NCBI RefSeq assembly: GCF_032854445.1
Contig: NC_088302.1
Location: forward strand, 38,134,191-38,198,190
From: Liolophura sinensis
Taxonomy: Eukaryota > Mollusca > Polyplacophora > Chitonida > Chitonidae
Reading direction: 5' to 3'
Length of the DNA stretch: 64,000 nucleotides
Shown here: positions 1-13,000 of the stretch, piece by piece
How positions within the stretch are numbered: position 1 is the first letter of the stretch
Layout: every line of letters starts with the position of its first letter
Notes under the pieces: generated by a model
Database searches by the model: none
What the model saw: the letters and a program-made list of their open reading frames with translations, nothing else
Told to the model about the DNA's origin: nothing
Program-made: the position numbers and the translations under genes

Positions 1-1750
1 TCATTTTTGGTCGCAGTCCTCACGTAACCCGGGATTCTGGTGGGAAACGTCACAATGTCATGCTATAAAACCACAGGGTATCAAGATGTCACATGACATG
101 AAATTGATTATTGCGTGAAAGAGCGAAGATGTTAGGTGAAAACACCAATGATTTACCCTACTCCTTGATTGGAAAGATAAACTGAAGCTACAGATGTATG
201 CAGATATGATATATCTACACGGTCAGGGTTTAATACTTAAGATTTAACGCTTCTGTTAAGGTAGAACAGCGAGCTCATCTGGGATCATTGCAGGAGTGCG
301 TGAAACTGACCTAGCAGCTTGGTACAGTACTGCATTGTTAAATCTACTGTCAGTTTCACTCGTGGAGCTGTCAACAAAGCAGAATCATATGAGCACCAGT
401 TTTCGCGTCAGTAATATCCATATGTAACATGAAAATCATCGCTTATTCAGATTATGTGGCAAATGATATGGTGCTGTCGTAGTGTTCTGCGCACGAAAAA
501 CCCATAATCACACCTGCAACTCAGGCATCTCAGGATTTCCATGCAAATATACTTACTTCATACACCCCGACATGACAGCTGACTGACACGTTGGTAGACA
601 TTTTGAAAATAGTTACGATATTCATGCGCACATCATTGCAATTCAGTTGTTTGTATTTCGTAATTTGTGTGTGAAAAGAAAGGTTTTCGTAAGAACTCCA
701 AAGAATAAAACACCAGTCAATTAGTGTGGCATGTTCCATGAGGAAAACGAGATTTCCACTGTGGACTACTTCTCCTTTCGTTAGGACTCGTGCAATTTTC
801 CCGAAATTCGTCTGCTAAGAGTCCATGTTATTTGACAAGTACATCAGCTGGATTTTCTTAGTGTTCTATTCTCGCTAGAAAAATGTTTAATGGCGTTTGT
901 TTTTTGCATTTTTACATGTAGTAAGAATTATATCTTTAGATGGTGTTAGAAACTTCAGATAAATATTTTTTGTACGGTACCTCGGCTGTTGCACATGTTG
1001 ATCCTGTCAATGAACTGGGCTTCTACATATATTAATCTTCAACAGATTATTAAGGTATTAGTTATTTAGTCCCATTTCCAGAAAATGTTGACATTTAAAG
1101 TAATCCTTATCATTACAACTTATAAGACTTTGCCTGTATGTCTCTTTTTCAGCCGAAACAAGCTTGCAGAGAAACCCTATAGTATACAATATCATACATG
1201 TATTCCTTGGTTCCTTTGTTTAATTATTTGATTGATCGACAGCGTACTCAAGAATGCATTATTTTTCACCAAACACTGGTTGCTGCTAGATCTACGATGG
1301 CTTATTCAGAGCGTGTATTATGCTAAGCCTACTGGTGGATCAACCAGATCCAGTTCATTGTACATGTACTGGAGTTTTCTTCGGCTGACTTCAGGAAAAT
1401 ATTGCAACCATTGCAATGAACCAGCTAGAGTCTATAGCCATTAAATGTGATTGTAAGCCAGCACAAGTCATGTGATTCCTATGGACACTTTTACCCTTAC
1501 TAAATAAGACCAGGTTCAAAATGTCTCCTACATGCCATCCATCCAATTTAATGGCAGTTATCAGGCTTAATGTGAATGCCATATTGGTGGAAAGCAAGTG
1601 CATGCATGATCCCATGAACTTCATGTAAGAACACCTAACTGCATTGCCCTACATTCTTCTGCAGTCTAGTGCTAAGCTAACAGGCTTCCGCAAAGAGGAG
1701 GTGAGGGGGGAATCATGGGGATTCCCCTTGTCCGGCTTGGATTGACTAAT
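1..1750. other. Gene-free flank
   Basis: No open frame with family similarity or a credible splice pattern on either strand. Confidence 0.5.
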
Positions 1751-1852
1751 TTATTTATTTGATTGGTGTGCTACATCTTTCTTAAGAATATTTCACTTAT
1801 ATGATGACAGCCACCATTATGGTGGGAGGAAACTAAGGGAAATCCACGACCA
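1751..1852 (-). mobile_element. SINE 3' fragment
   Basis: TTATTTATTTGATTGGTG and ACCATTATGGTGGGAGGAAA mark the tail half of the main SINE family. Confidence 0.8.
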
Positions 1853-2001
1853 GACTTGGCCTGTACCAACATCATGTGTGTGTTAATCACTTGACCAAGA
1901 CACCCCGCTCTTCCTACATTTTCATTCAGACCATAAACATACCGCGTATCTACCTTGAGATTCATAATAGTTGATATATAGCAAGGTCATAAGCTTCACA
2001 A

Positions 2002-2171
2002 TTCATTCAACAATTTCCATGGAGTGAAAAGAAAGTAAACTGATTAAGATGTAGCAGATCAAAAATGTATATTCAGCCAAGTGATGAGCTACACAAGTCA
2101 TTCAACAATGTCCATGAAATGAAATGGCAATGAACTGATTAAGATGTAGCAGATCAAAATGTATATTTAGC
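2002..2171. repeat. Two-copy tandem repeat, about 94 bp
   Basis: ATTCAACAATTTCCATG at about 2005 and TCATTCAACAATGTCCATG at about 2098, each followed by AACTGATTAAGATGTAGCAG and a TGTATATT end. Confidence 0.8.
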
Positions 2172-2364
2172 AATCCCACAACCATCCATAGGTTGCTGCA
2201 AGATCTTGTATCTAAAAAAAGTTCTACACTTAATTAAATCTTATTTCGGATAAAACAATGATAAGGTTTACTTCAGAGTGGAAATACACAATGCCCCTCT
2301 GTTCTAACAAACTAAAACAGCTGGCAACAAAACTGAACGACTTGTTTTGTTTGTTTGATTGAGG

Positions 2365-2600
2365 TTTAATCTTGTTTTCAACATTATTTCGGTCATATCG
2401 CGATGGCGTCTCCTTGTATCAGGCCAGTCCCATCCTGACATATTTTCACTGCTGCCTCACTGGAATGCCATGCCTAAGACACCAGACAACGCCAGAATCA
2501 GTCACATAATACTGACACTGGGCCGACCACGACATCACCTATTCCTCTTATGCCCTAAGAGAGGTACATGTAGTACCAAGGTTACCAATTTTTAGTCTTA
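2365..2600 (-). mobile_element. Fragment of the same SINE-like repeat as 51485-51835
   Basis: Shares TAAGACACCAGACAACGCC, CAGTCACATAATACTGACAC, GGGCCGACCA and GTACCA-type blocks in the same order. Confidence 0.55.
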
Positions 2601-3258
2601 GGTATGATTTTTGGATTGAATCTCGATTTACTGTTTACAATGGACTTAAGGCATTACAACAATATATCCTTGTGGGTCAGAGATAGTTGATTTGAAGCCA
2701 TTTATCCTGCAAGACCAAAGAAAGTTGATCTGGAAAACCGAAAACATTAATTCTCACAGGCCAGAGGGAGGTGACTTCATATTTGAAATCATGAATCATC
2801 ATAGCTCATAAAGATCCCCTTTGTGACCAAGCTGCTTTCAAAGCTGTAACCGTTTAAGTGCCACATGTCAAAGGAAGGTAACAGAAATAATGAATCCTAA
2901 TAGGTCATAGGGATTTGATTTGAGACTAGTAATCCTCATATAGGCCATTAATCCTTACAGGTGAAACAGCCGATTGAATGCATGCCAATTCACATCAAAG
3001 AGAGCTAGACACACCCAGACACAGAAATCTCTCTTCCAATCACATCTTATTACATTCTTTTTAAATAACAAATACATGCAAAGTTTTATAAATGTACATT
3101 TTCAAACACAACAGAAATTATGTAAAAAAGCACCATGAAAAAATGTGGGTAAGTGTTAAAGTGTAAAAATACTCTTCCAAAAACAGAAATTATGTAAAAT
3201 AGCACCATGCAAAAAGTGGAGGTGGTCATAACCGTACCGTATGGAATGCTTCTAAAAT
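2601..3258. other. 3' flank of IDS
   Basis: Expected to hold the IDS 3'UTR. I see no clear AATAAA on the minus strand close to the stop, only the short duplicated A-rich block. Confidence 0.4.
3112..3220. repeat. Two-copy short repeat just 3' of the IDS stop
   Basis: CAGAAATTATGTAAAAAAGC and CAGAAATTATGTAAAATAGC, each followed by ACCATG and an A-rich run, spaced about 70 bp. Lies in the probable 3'UTR. Confidence 0.7.
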
Positions 3259-4028
3259 TTACAGAAGCATCACAGTTTTGTTATGTGGCAAGGCATTTCT
3301 CCAGCCTGCACGTAACAATGATGAGAGCATAGTGACAAGTGCTGAGAATCTGGGGTCATCGGCCAAATTATTGTCCTCCAGTGGGTCAGTGTCATGGTCA
3401 TACAGCTCTCTGGCATATACCACTGACCAGTCCTGGACAAAGCGCTTCTTCAGGTACTTGACCCATTCCGTGTAGCGGTACTGCGGAGTGCGCATGCTGT
3501 AGCCCATGATCTTGATATCCTTCAGATGGGGCTGGTCACTATTCTCTTGAGGTTCTACAGAAGGTCTTGGATACTGGCTGAAAACTGCCGTTTTCCAGTT
3601 CACCTGGTTTGGCATGGTACTTAACCAGGCATTTTTTATGATGGGACAAAAACTTACCCCTTCTGAACAGAATGAGATGAGTGATGAGTTTTGGGGACAA
3701 ATTTGTGGCACAGGCAAGCCTGCTAATTCTGACAAAGTAGGAAATAAATCCACCAGCTCGACTAGAGCATTGGTGGCCTTTACATGAATACTGTCTTTCT
3801 GTATTGCACTATTAAACATTTGTTTCTGAGTCATGGTAACAATGCTTTTCCTTGAAAAAACTGCAGAATTCTGCATTTCTGCAGAAGATGCATCAAAAGG
3901 ATTGATGTATGGGAAAAGTTTTCCTGATGGCTCTTTTTGACCTGGAATGTATACTATCAGAGGAACTCGAACAGCCACCTCGAAATTACTGAACTTTGAC
4001 CATTCCTGATGTTCCCCAAGAGACCAGC
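3259..4028 (-). CDS. IDS: IDS exon 8 (last, with stop)
   Basis: Acceptor ATCTTCGCAG. Runs from [20 protein letters not shown] to the stop TAA at 3259-3261. It contains [39 protein letters not shown] and [21 protein letters not shown] Lys/Gln/Ser-rich insertion follows NPFDASS; human IDS is shorter there. Confidence 0.95.
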
Positions 4029-7000
4029 CTGCGAAGATAAAAAGTAACTTAATCATGTAATATGTCAAAATAAACAATAAACAACCAGGGACACAAAATC
4101 AATGCTACATGCAGGTTAAAGCTTAAGGTTAGGCTAAACCTGACTGAATACTGAATAAATGCACAGCTAAGTATTAACTTGCCAATCTCATACCGCAGCA
4201 AATCAACCTCAAGTCTATTCCCTCTCAATAAAGAAAAAGAAAAAGAAAAAACTTGATTGATTGATTTATTGCAGCTTAAATGCCATGCTCAATAATTTTT
4301 CACTGACATGATGGCAATCAGTATTGTGAAAACTGGCATGCCAAGGGCAAACTATCGACATTTGGCAATTTACGAGCAAACTTCCCCACCTATGACATAA
4401 AGTCTTACAAATCATAATCCACAACCATCCACAAGTTGGTGCCAGACCTTCCCATGTAGGGCCGGAGAGAAAGCCAGCATCAGCTGGACCTGAACTCACA
4501 GCGACCGCATTGAGGCTCCTGGGTCATTACGCTGCGCTATGCGCTAACCAACTAAGCCCCTGATACTTACCATAAAAGCTGTAGAACTACATTGAATGAA
4601 CACTAAACTTGCAGGGACTGTCAGTCAAAATAGGGCCGTTTCAAGTTTGAACTCATTCAAAGAAAAACAGTCTGACTGTACCATGCAACTTGTATAACGT
4701 TAGGCAACAAAAACATATGTATCACCTGTCTCTTCATTTTTTAGAGGGGCACAAATGACCCCTCTTCCTCTAGTTCAATTTTCTCCAACGTTTGTCTATT
4801 CTAAATTACTTTTTGTGTGAATAGTTGCCTAACAATTCTGATAGGCCACATGATACAAGCAGACTTTTCTACCTTAGGTGATAAAAGTTTGAATTCAAAA
4901 AAGACCTATTGGAATGTCCTAACTTGTGCTGCATTATGATGTCCAAGCAGTGATCATTCATCTCACTTGTGCAAGATTGGAGTCATTAAAAAGATTAACA
5001 TTGGCCATCTTGGTACTTCTTTGAATCACACTGATATGTACATGTAGCCTAGGAGGCCTGTCAGTGTGTGTCATTCATGAAAAAGTTTACAAGAAATATG
5101 AATTAAAAAGTTTGTGAAAAAGGCCCCTGATTGGTACCATTGTGAAATTACTTGAACGACTGACCACTGAGACAGACCACTGTGAAATTACTTAAATGAG
5201 AATGACAATCCTGTAAAGCTGCTACAAAAAAAAATAAACAAAAAATGCACCAAATTTAATTTTCAATGCAAAAATATAGTAGTCAGACAGCGAGAGAAAA
5301 AATCTACTACTGGCAAGATTTATCGAAACTACAAATGGCAATGCCTACCATGATCTCCTATGAAACTGATGATGGTGTTATTGGCAAGGCCCAGTTCATC
5401 AAGTGTGGACAGAACCTGTCCCAGCAAATCATCCATATAGGTTGTGGCTGCATAGTAGCTCTGTCTCATCAGCAGCTGCAAAACGATAAATATCACATTT
5501 CTGAAAAAGGTCACCGGAGCAGACAAGTCAATGACACAACCTCAGACAAAACAACTGATGCTGTGTTTGAATGTACAATCTCCCTGGCCACATGTCAGTG
5601 GTTTACAGTGGTCTGTCTCAGACAAACCAACTGATGCTGTGTTTGAATGTACAATCTCCCTGGCCACATGTCAGTGGTTTACAGTGGTCTGTCTCAGACA
5701 AACCAACTGATGCTGTGTTTGAATGTACAATCTCCCTGGCCACATGTCAGTGGTTTACAGTGGTCTGTCTCAGACAAACCAACTGATGCTGTGTTTGAAT
5801 GTACAATCTCACTGGCCACATGTTACTGGTTTACAGTGGTCTGACCTCAGACAAGTCAGCTGATGCTGTGTTTGAATATACAACCTCACTAGCCACAAGT
5901 CAGTGGTTTACAGCAGTCTGATCTCAGACAAGCCAGCTGATGCTACGCAACCTCATAACGCTCAGAAAATACATATAGTGTTTCTACCTTTTGTTTTTCG
6001 ATATCAGCAGATCATGCAAAGCTGCATAATCTCTATGCTAGTCTTGAATCAGTTCCAGACCTATTGCACATGTAAATGATGCGTGTCAAACTCGGGTTCC
6101 AATCAATAGATTCCTTTCCATTTTTTTTTCAGGTTTTTCTTCTTTTAATCCTTCTTATTTCTAATACTCAGTGTACAATTTATACAGAGTGTACAGGTCT
6201 GATCCCTGAAATTGATGTCCTCAACAGCTGTATTTAATACCTGAAAATGTTTTGGCACTGGTCCATAAGGAAAGCTGGTATTCAGTCTTTTCACATCATC
6301 TCTTCTCCTTAAGTCTTCCCAAGGGTTCCATGCCACTGATGGCATCCCTTTTGGTAGAGTGTGATCTTTGGCAAGGTGGATCTCAGACAAGGGATACAAC
6401 TCTGTAACATATAATGGCCATTACCTGTAGGTGGCAGGGTCTCTCCATACAGGGTCTCTGCTTAACATGAAGAATATTTGTGTTGTGCTTAAAGACATGT
6501 GCTGAACAAACAATACTGAAAACATTTTATTTCCAGAGCATACAATACCTGATGCATAAACAGTAAAGGAGAATGAAGGTATATGATTCAGGACTATTGG
6601 TTTTTAGGTATGTTAAGATACTGTTATTTGCAGAGTGGAAAAAATGTATCCAAGTGTTGTGGATTGTGTAATTTTTCCTCTTTTACAACAGCAGTCATGT
6701 TAATGGCAAATTACAGTGCACAGAATAAACTACTGGTGGCCCCACCCCCAGGTACATGTTAAAACTGTTTTATGTTAAGCCACAACCGAACCAGCAAAGC
6801 TTTGGAGAAGAGCTTGCCACCTGACTGGACAGATATGATCAGCTGATGATTGGTGATACCAATGTTTTCTGTCCATCAGCAAAATTATAACCTTATCCAT
6901 CACCAAAAGTACATATTAATCTTCAGTGTCAACTCTCAGTCTACTTACTTCGATACTCCTCCGGATACTTCAAGGGAATGTGGGGCTTATGAAAGCCCAC

Positions 7001-10000
7001 GGCCAGAAAAAATGGTGCCTGTTCCTTGTCTCCATTTTGTGACCTGTTCCGTAAAAATTGCATGGCATACTGGGCGCTCTGAATATCTGGTAATGTGCCC
7101 TGAGGCTGTTCGCTGACCTTCACAGGACATACTATGTTACAATACAGCTCACTCCCAGGTCCTTTACATACCTAGGTTAAAACAGAAATTACCATAAATG
7201 TGGTATTTTATTTATTGTATTGTTGCTTACTCAAATACGCTATACCTAGTACTCAAGACTTTTTCACCTATATGTTTCAGTTTATGAGGTCATTTATGCA
7301 CTGGACAAGGCATTCTTATGGATGTACAACTTCTTGGTTTATTTAACACAACGTTTCGATGCAGATACTAGCATCGTTATCAAGTCATTCACTTGATAAC
7401 GATGCTAGTATCTGCATCGAAACGTTGTGTTAAATAAACCAAGAAGTTGTACATCCATAAGAATGCCTTGTCCAGTGTATCTCCTCACCGACTTCTAAAT
7501 GCCACTTAAGCAAGCAGGTCATTTATGGGTCGAGGTGGTAAATCAATGACCCATGGCAAATTAATACTGAGCCATATTCCCAAATATGAGACATATACAT
7601 GTATGTAGAGACTTGCACATCATATTGATGGAGCATATGTGCTCTTCAACAAACAGTTGTATAAGCGGTGATGACCATTATTATTATCCCCACAAACTGA
7701 AAGGCAAAATACAAGCACCCAAACCAATCTGCCACGGCATGATACCCTTGATATGACTGACCTTATGTAGCTATGCTATGCTGTACTATTCACTCACTTG
7801 GATAAAACAAAGTTTAATGTTATAAGTGTTTTAAGTATTACCTAAATTTTTTTTCTCAGTGACAACTACTTGTATATAGGACATCTGTTAAGTGATTTGA
7901 CTAAACACTAGCTTCATTTTATACACATGTATATATGTGTGAACAAAGGTGTTAAATGTAACTTTAAATATACAATTACTGCAATTCTTCAACTTTTTGG
8001 CATGTGTGTAAGGTGTTTTTTCAAGCATATTCTTAAAGTGAACATAAAATGTGCCATTATAATATACATAGAAAAAATGATATAGGACACTTATCACAGA
8101 AAAATATGTAAAAAATTCTATAAAGCTTTCAAAGCCAAGAAGTCAAGCACTGGAGACACGGCACTGAAAGACAATACATGCTGAGCAGGCATGTTGTAGA
8201 AGCCCTTATGAACTTTGCCAATCACTAGCGCTGAAGGCGTCACGTGATAATTGGCTGCCAAGTCATAGAACCTATTAGCTCTCGATTGTCTGTGTGGTTT
8301 CTTATAGTGGATAGACAGATATCAATGCAATAAACTGGATTTTGCAGTTACTGTAGGTGTTAAAGTGATGCATTTTGGCCCACACATTTATAAGCAAGGA
8401 ACTCAGAATGGTTGCCCATGTCACAATGCGTAGATGTTGGGCCCGAGACTGAGTTGGCAAGAAAAACTGATATCGTGATGTCGAATTATTTTTTCCTAGC
8501 AAATCAGATTTATTACAAAAATATCTTCCCAAAATTTGACTGAAAGAGTATGTTATGAGCCAGAAGGCCCAGCTATGTTCGGTTACCTGAAGGTGGTACA
8601 GCCAGCTAGGCCTACCACTTACTCCCATGCAGGACAAGGATGAGCAGGATCGCTAAAACACAACGCTAGTGTCCACAAACATCGCCTTGAACAAGCGCCA
8701 AGCTAAAAGAAACATCAGCCATTTGAACACGGAACAGAGCTAATACTCTTTGGTTGGGTATCAGGCATTCTTGTTTGTATTTTCTCATTGTCAGATTGAT
8801 TAATACTGATGGTACAGGAGAGCACCTAGGTTTTGCGACGTCATTCTAGATAGCTATAACATGGCAGAATCGCACCATCAAAAGAGTGGCTAGGTACTGA
8901 CAATTGTTTGCTATTGATTTTATTGATAAGTTATGTACAATTTCTTAAATATTTTAGAACATTTCTGGAATGCTACTTTATTAAATAATTCAGTTTTAAT
9001 TTTAAGGCAAAATTTTGTACAGGTTGATAAAATTACACTTTTTGTGAGGCAGTGAAACTGGCCAATCCAAACAATGTAGCTTTGTCTCCAACATCAACAT
9101 AAACTGTGCATAAATTGCACTGGAAGTTACTTTTCCACATGCGAAAACGTTGAGGAAATACGGTAGTCCTGTACTTTATATTACACTTTACACTGGACTT
9201 CATACTTAGACAGTCATACTTTTTGATTATTACATGTATTTATTTTGATGTTTATGCACCTTATGTATCAAACCAATAAAAACAAATCAGGAAAGGTTTA
9301 GGGAAAAGGCTTTCGCATAATCTGTTACAGAGGGCCTTAAAATCCACTGGCTCTCAGGATGTTCCCCTGAACTGAAATATACTGTGTTTATTTATGTCCA
9401 TTAGTTAAAACCATCTATATAAAAGATTTGGATGCTTCTAAACTTGTTTATGCTGGTTTCTCTGTCTTTATAATAGAGCTCTTACCTTGGCATCCCTGAA
9501 CTGCTCAGTTGAAGGGTGATATGGGACTTCAGACCAACTGTACGGGTAGTCATCTGTCCTCCCAGAAAGACTCCCTGTTCACAAAATATATAATTTATAT
9601 CTCCGAATGTTATTTGCTATTAAAGACACCACATGCAACTCTAAACACCTAACCAAGAAAACTGCCAATCAGGAACAGTTACTTTGCTACTACTGGAGAT
9701 TTCAAATAACACTTACCATTGATATTTTGACAGATTAGTCCCATTTATTTATTAGATTGAATTTTTCAACGGTATGCTGTATCTTGGGTGGAAGGATCTG
9801 AATCGTCCATCATTGCTACTGAGGTAGTTTTCTCACTGGCTACGGGCAAATCTCTCATTGACTCATGAGACTTGTTTTCGCAAAAACGTCAGCTATTTAT
9901 GGATTAAGGATTTAGGAAATCCCTCATTAAGAACATGGTGACTGTACAGCTATCTGTATCATCATTATTAGATTCATCAATCTGTAATTTAGCATTTGTA

Positions 10001-13000
10001 CTTAAAATGAGGTCTCTTATACATTAATACAGGTAATTCAAGAAATGTAGAATTTTTAAATTCCTTAAACTCAAATTTAGAAGGGATTCCCTCCCTGTGA
10101 AAAGTATTTTAATGCTTCAGAGAACTCTCAAACAATTGCGCTCTTCCCGACAATTCATAATTTTGAAATTATTACCTAAGTAGTATTTCAGACAGTGAAA
10201 CTAACCTTTTAATGTACATTTTAGTTAATTAACATGACAGCAACAACAAACACATGTGCATGTATGTCAAAAAACATTATTGTCTTACCAGGATGAAATA
10301 TCTTTCCAACAGATACAGTGTGGTAGCCATTCTCTTTGAAGTGTTGTGGTAAAGTTGTGAAGTTTCCAGGAAATTTTCGCCAATAGCTTTCAACATTGTC
10401 AAATTTCTTGGTTGTTTCTGGCCTCCGACTTAATAAAAATGCTGTCCGACTTGGGCCACAAAGTGCTTGCTAAGAACACATCATAGAAAAAAGGGAACAA
10501 TATTACCAAAACCATACAACTATCTAAAATTAAAAAAAAAATCAGAATATGCAACAAGGGGTCCATACTTTGAAAAAGTCCAATGAACAAGTGAAAAAAT
10601 GTAAGATATAAATATTTTAATGGTTTAAATCCTTGTGAACATAAATGAACTTAGCCTAATTTCTCAACCTTTATGAATATGAAACAGCAACTTTCAGTGA
10701 AATTTATGCACGTATATAATCTGATTTTGGAGACAAAAAGTATAATTTTATCAGTCTACAGAGAATAATGCCTTCAGAATATCACAAAATAAACAACTTG
10801 CTAACATGCGGAAAGGTTCAAGAATTACAGTAAAATGGTTCAGTGAGTGTTGATACCTGGCTGAATGCATTAGTAAACATCATTGAATGAGATGCAAGCT
10901 GATCTATGTTAGGGGTGACCACATTTGGGTAACCGTAGCAACCAAGGGATGGTCTAAGGTCATCTACTACAATGAACAGCACATTCGGTCGGCAGTCAAC
11001 AACACCTGAGGAAGAAATAAGAATATTTAAATGGACTATCTTTGTAGTATTAATTGCATTAATTGTTTCAACTGTCACAGTTTTTGTTGGCCACAAGTTC
11101 AAAACATTTACATTTTTCAAATTTCAACACATCATTTAGGTGAGTACCTTCCTGTTGTGGTGACACTAAAAAGCACCCATACTTGGAATTGATTTCTCAG
11201 ATGTGATTTGAATTATAATTGATCCAGTTAAAACAATGTGGTTTAAAACATCTCTCTTTATATCTGATATACATGACCTCATCAACATGGCCTCATAACA
11301 ACAATTCAATATCCATTCAACTGTGTTTTAGGAAAAAGGTCACGTTTTATACCAATTAACACATACAGAAATGCTTAGTTCTGACAAAGAATAAACTTTG
11401 AATAATATGTTTATACACTGATATTGTTAGAAACTTCCAGAACTATTTCACACGGTCAACCAGAGGGACACATATTTTAATATGCTGATTGCTGTGTCAA
11501 ATAGGGACAAAAATAATACGTGGAGTCCACAATAGATTTGCACATTTTCTGACAAAGCTCACATTAAAATACCATTAAACCTAATGGTATACAGGGGATC
11601 ATGCCACTGTACAGTTAAGTTTAGTCATTACACCAGATCTAAGAAAACTTTGTGATTTTGAATCCCACTACAAGGAAAATGCACAGGAAAAGAAAAAAAA
11701 AACGAAGGGAATTAAAAGGTAAGGATATGCTGAAAATTTGATCCTTTACTTCATGGAGCACAATTATATCAGGTAAATAGGTAAACATTTACATAATGCC
11801 TTTTTCAACATACCACCGAATTTGACCTGTTCTAAATTTTCTAGTTCTAAGCCACACTGTAAGGCTCTCCATCTAGAAACCGGCCCGGATAGCACAGTTG
11901 GTAGAGCGTCCGCTTCGGGACCGGTAGATCCAGGATCAATCCTTGATCGAGTCACACCTAAGACTTTAAAAGAGGAAGTTGTAACTTCCTCGCTTGGCGT
12001 TCAGCATGATGGGGATAGTGCAACGACTGGTTGACCCGTATCAGTATAATGGCTCGGGCGGGTCGGCTTACTTGCCTTTGGTAAGTCATCTCAGTGAAGC
12101 AGCACTAAATAAAAGAGCGGTGGAAATCCGTCCTGCAACAAGGGAGGTACATGCACCCTAAGGATTCCTTCGTCGTCATATGACTGAAAAATTGTTGAGT
12201 ACGACGTTAAACCCCAAGCACTCACTCACTCACTCTCCACCTAGATGTACACTGAAGATAGAGTAACAATATGAATATTAGATATTAAAAATATCATCTA
12301 AAGTTCATCTAGATGGACCAGCTGTAAACACTACATAATCAGGGGACATTACTAATTCATGCTGAATTCTGTTTAAGAAATGGATGTCTCTAATGCAAGC
12401 AGGTATGATAATGGTCCAGATACAAAGTTTATATGTAGATGCAATGGTGGGTTTTTGTTGAAAATGTATGGTAAACAGTTTCTGAACAGACTGAAGGGCG
12501 ATCAATCCGATGGCCTGTGACAGCACCACGGACTGGGTGACTTACAACTGGGCAAAAAGGGCGTTTTATTTTTGCTGAAATTATTAAAATTATCTTTTGA
12601 AAGCATAAATTCTTCATATATAGTGAACACTTTAAAATAAACAGATCTATCCAACTTAAAGCACTATGGTTTCTATGTAGACAACTCCCTGTGCCAAACA
12701 AACTGTTCATTAAACTAAGAGGCTGAAAACTACTGAGGGGAAAGGGGAACAGTTGTTTTTGTTTAAAGGCTTCCTCCCACCTTAGTTTGTCGCCAAAAAG
12801 ATTTAAGGTTTCCTGATGTCAGATTTCTGTTAAATTTGTTTTGACCATTCCTTGGTTTATTATTATACCAGTACTAAATGCAGCACAAGGATAAAATAAA
12901 GGCTGAAAATAATCCCCATCAAACAGCAAATATACAGAACAAATATAAAACTATTAGCACTTAAGATTAATCTAGTTAGGCCTCATTATTCTGAGACAAA

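Noticed and set aside
1690-1745. Shared GGCTTGGATT-type block with 17410-17455
   Set aside because: Similarity is short and purine/pyrimidine-biased; not enough to claim a repeat family.
5266-5844. Open frames of 65-122 codons on the plus strand
   Set aside because: They read through the antisense of IDS exon 7 and the stop-free 76-bp repeat units; the frame repeats with the minisatellite and has no family similarity.
7391-7430. Hammerhead ribozyme in the hairpin arm
   Set aside because: There is a stem-loop followed by GAAAC, but the CUGAUGA half of the core is not intact (TTGATAA here), so self-cleavage is not supported.
11879-11945. A genuine tRNA gene
   Set aside because: The A- and B-box-like blocks belong to a SINE head: a SINE body and tail follow, target-site duplications flank the whole, and a proper cloverleaf is not evident.
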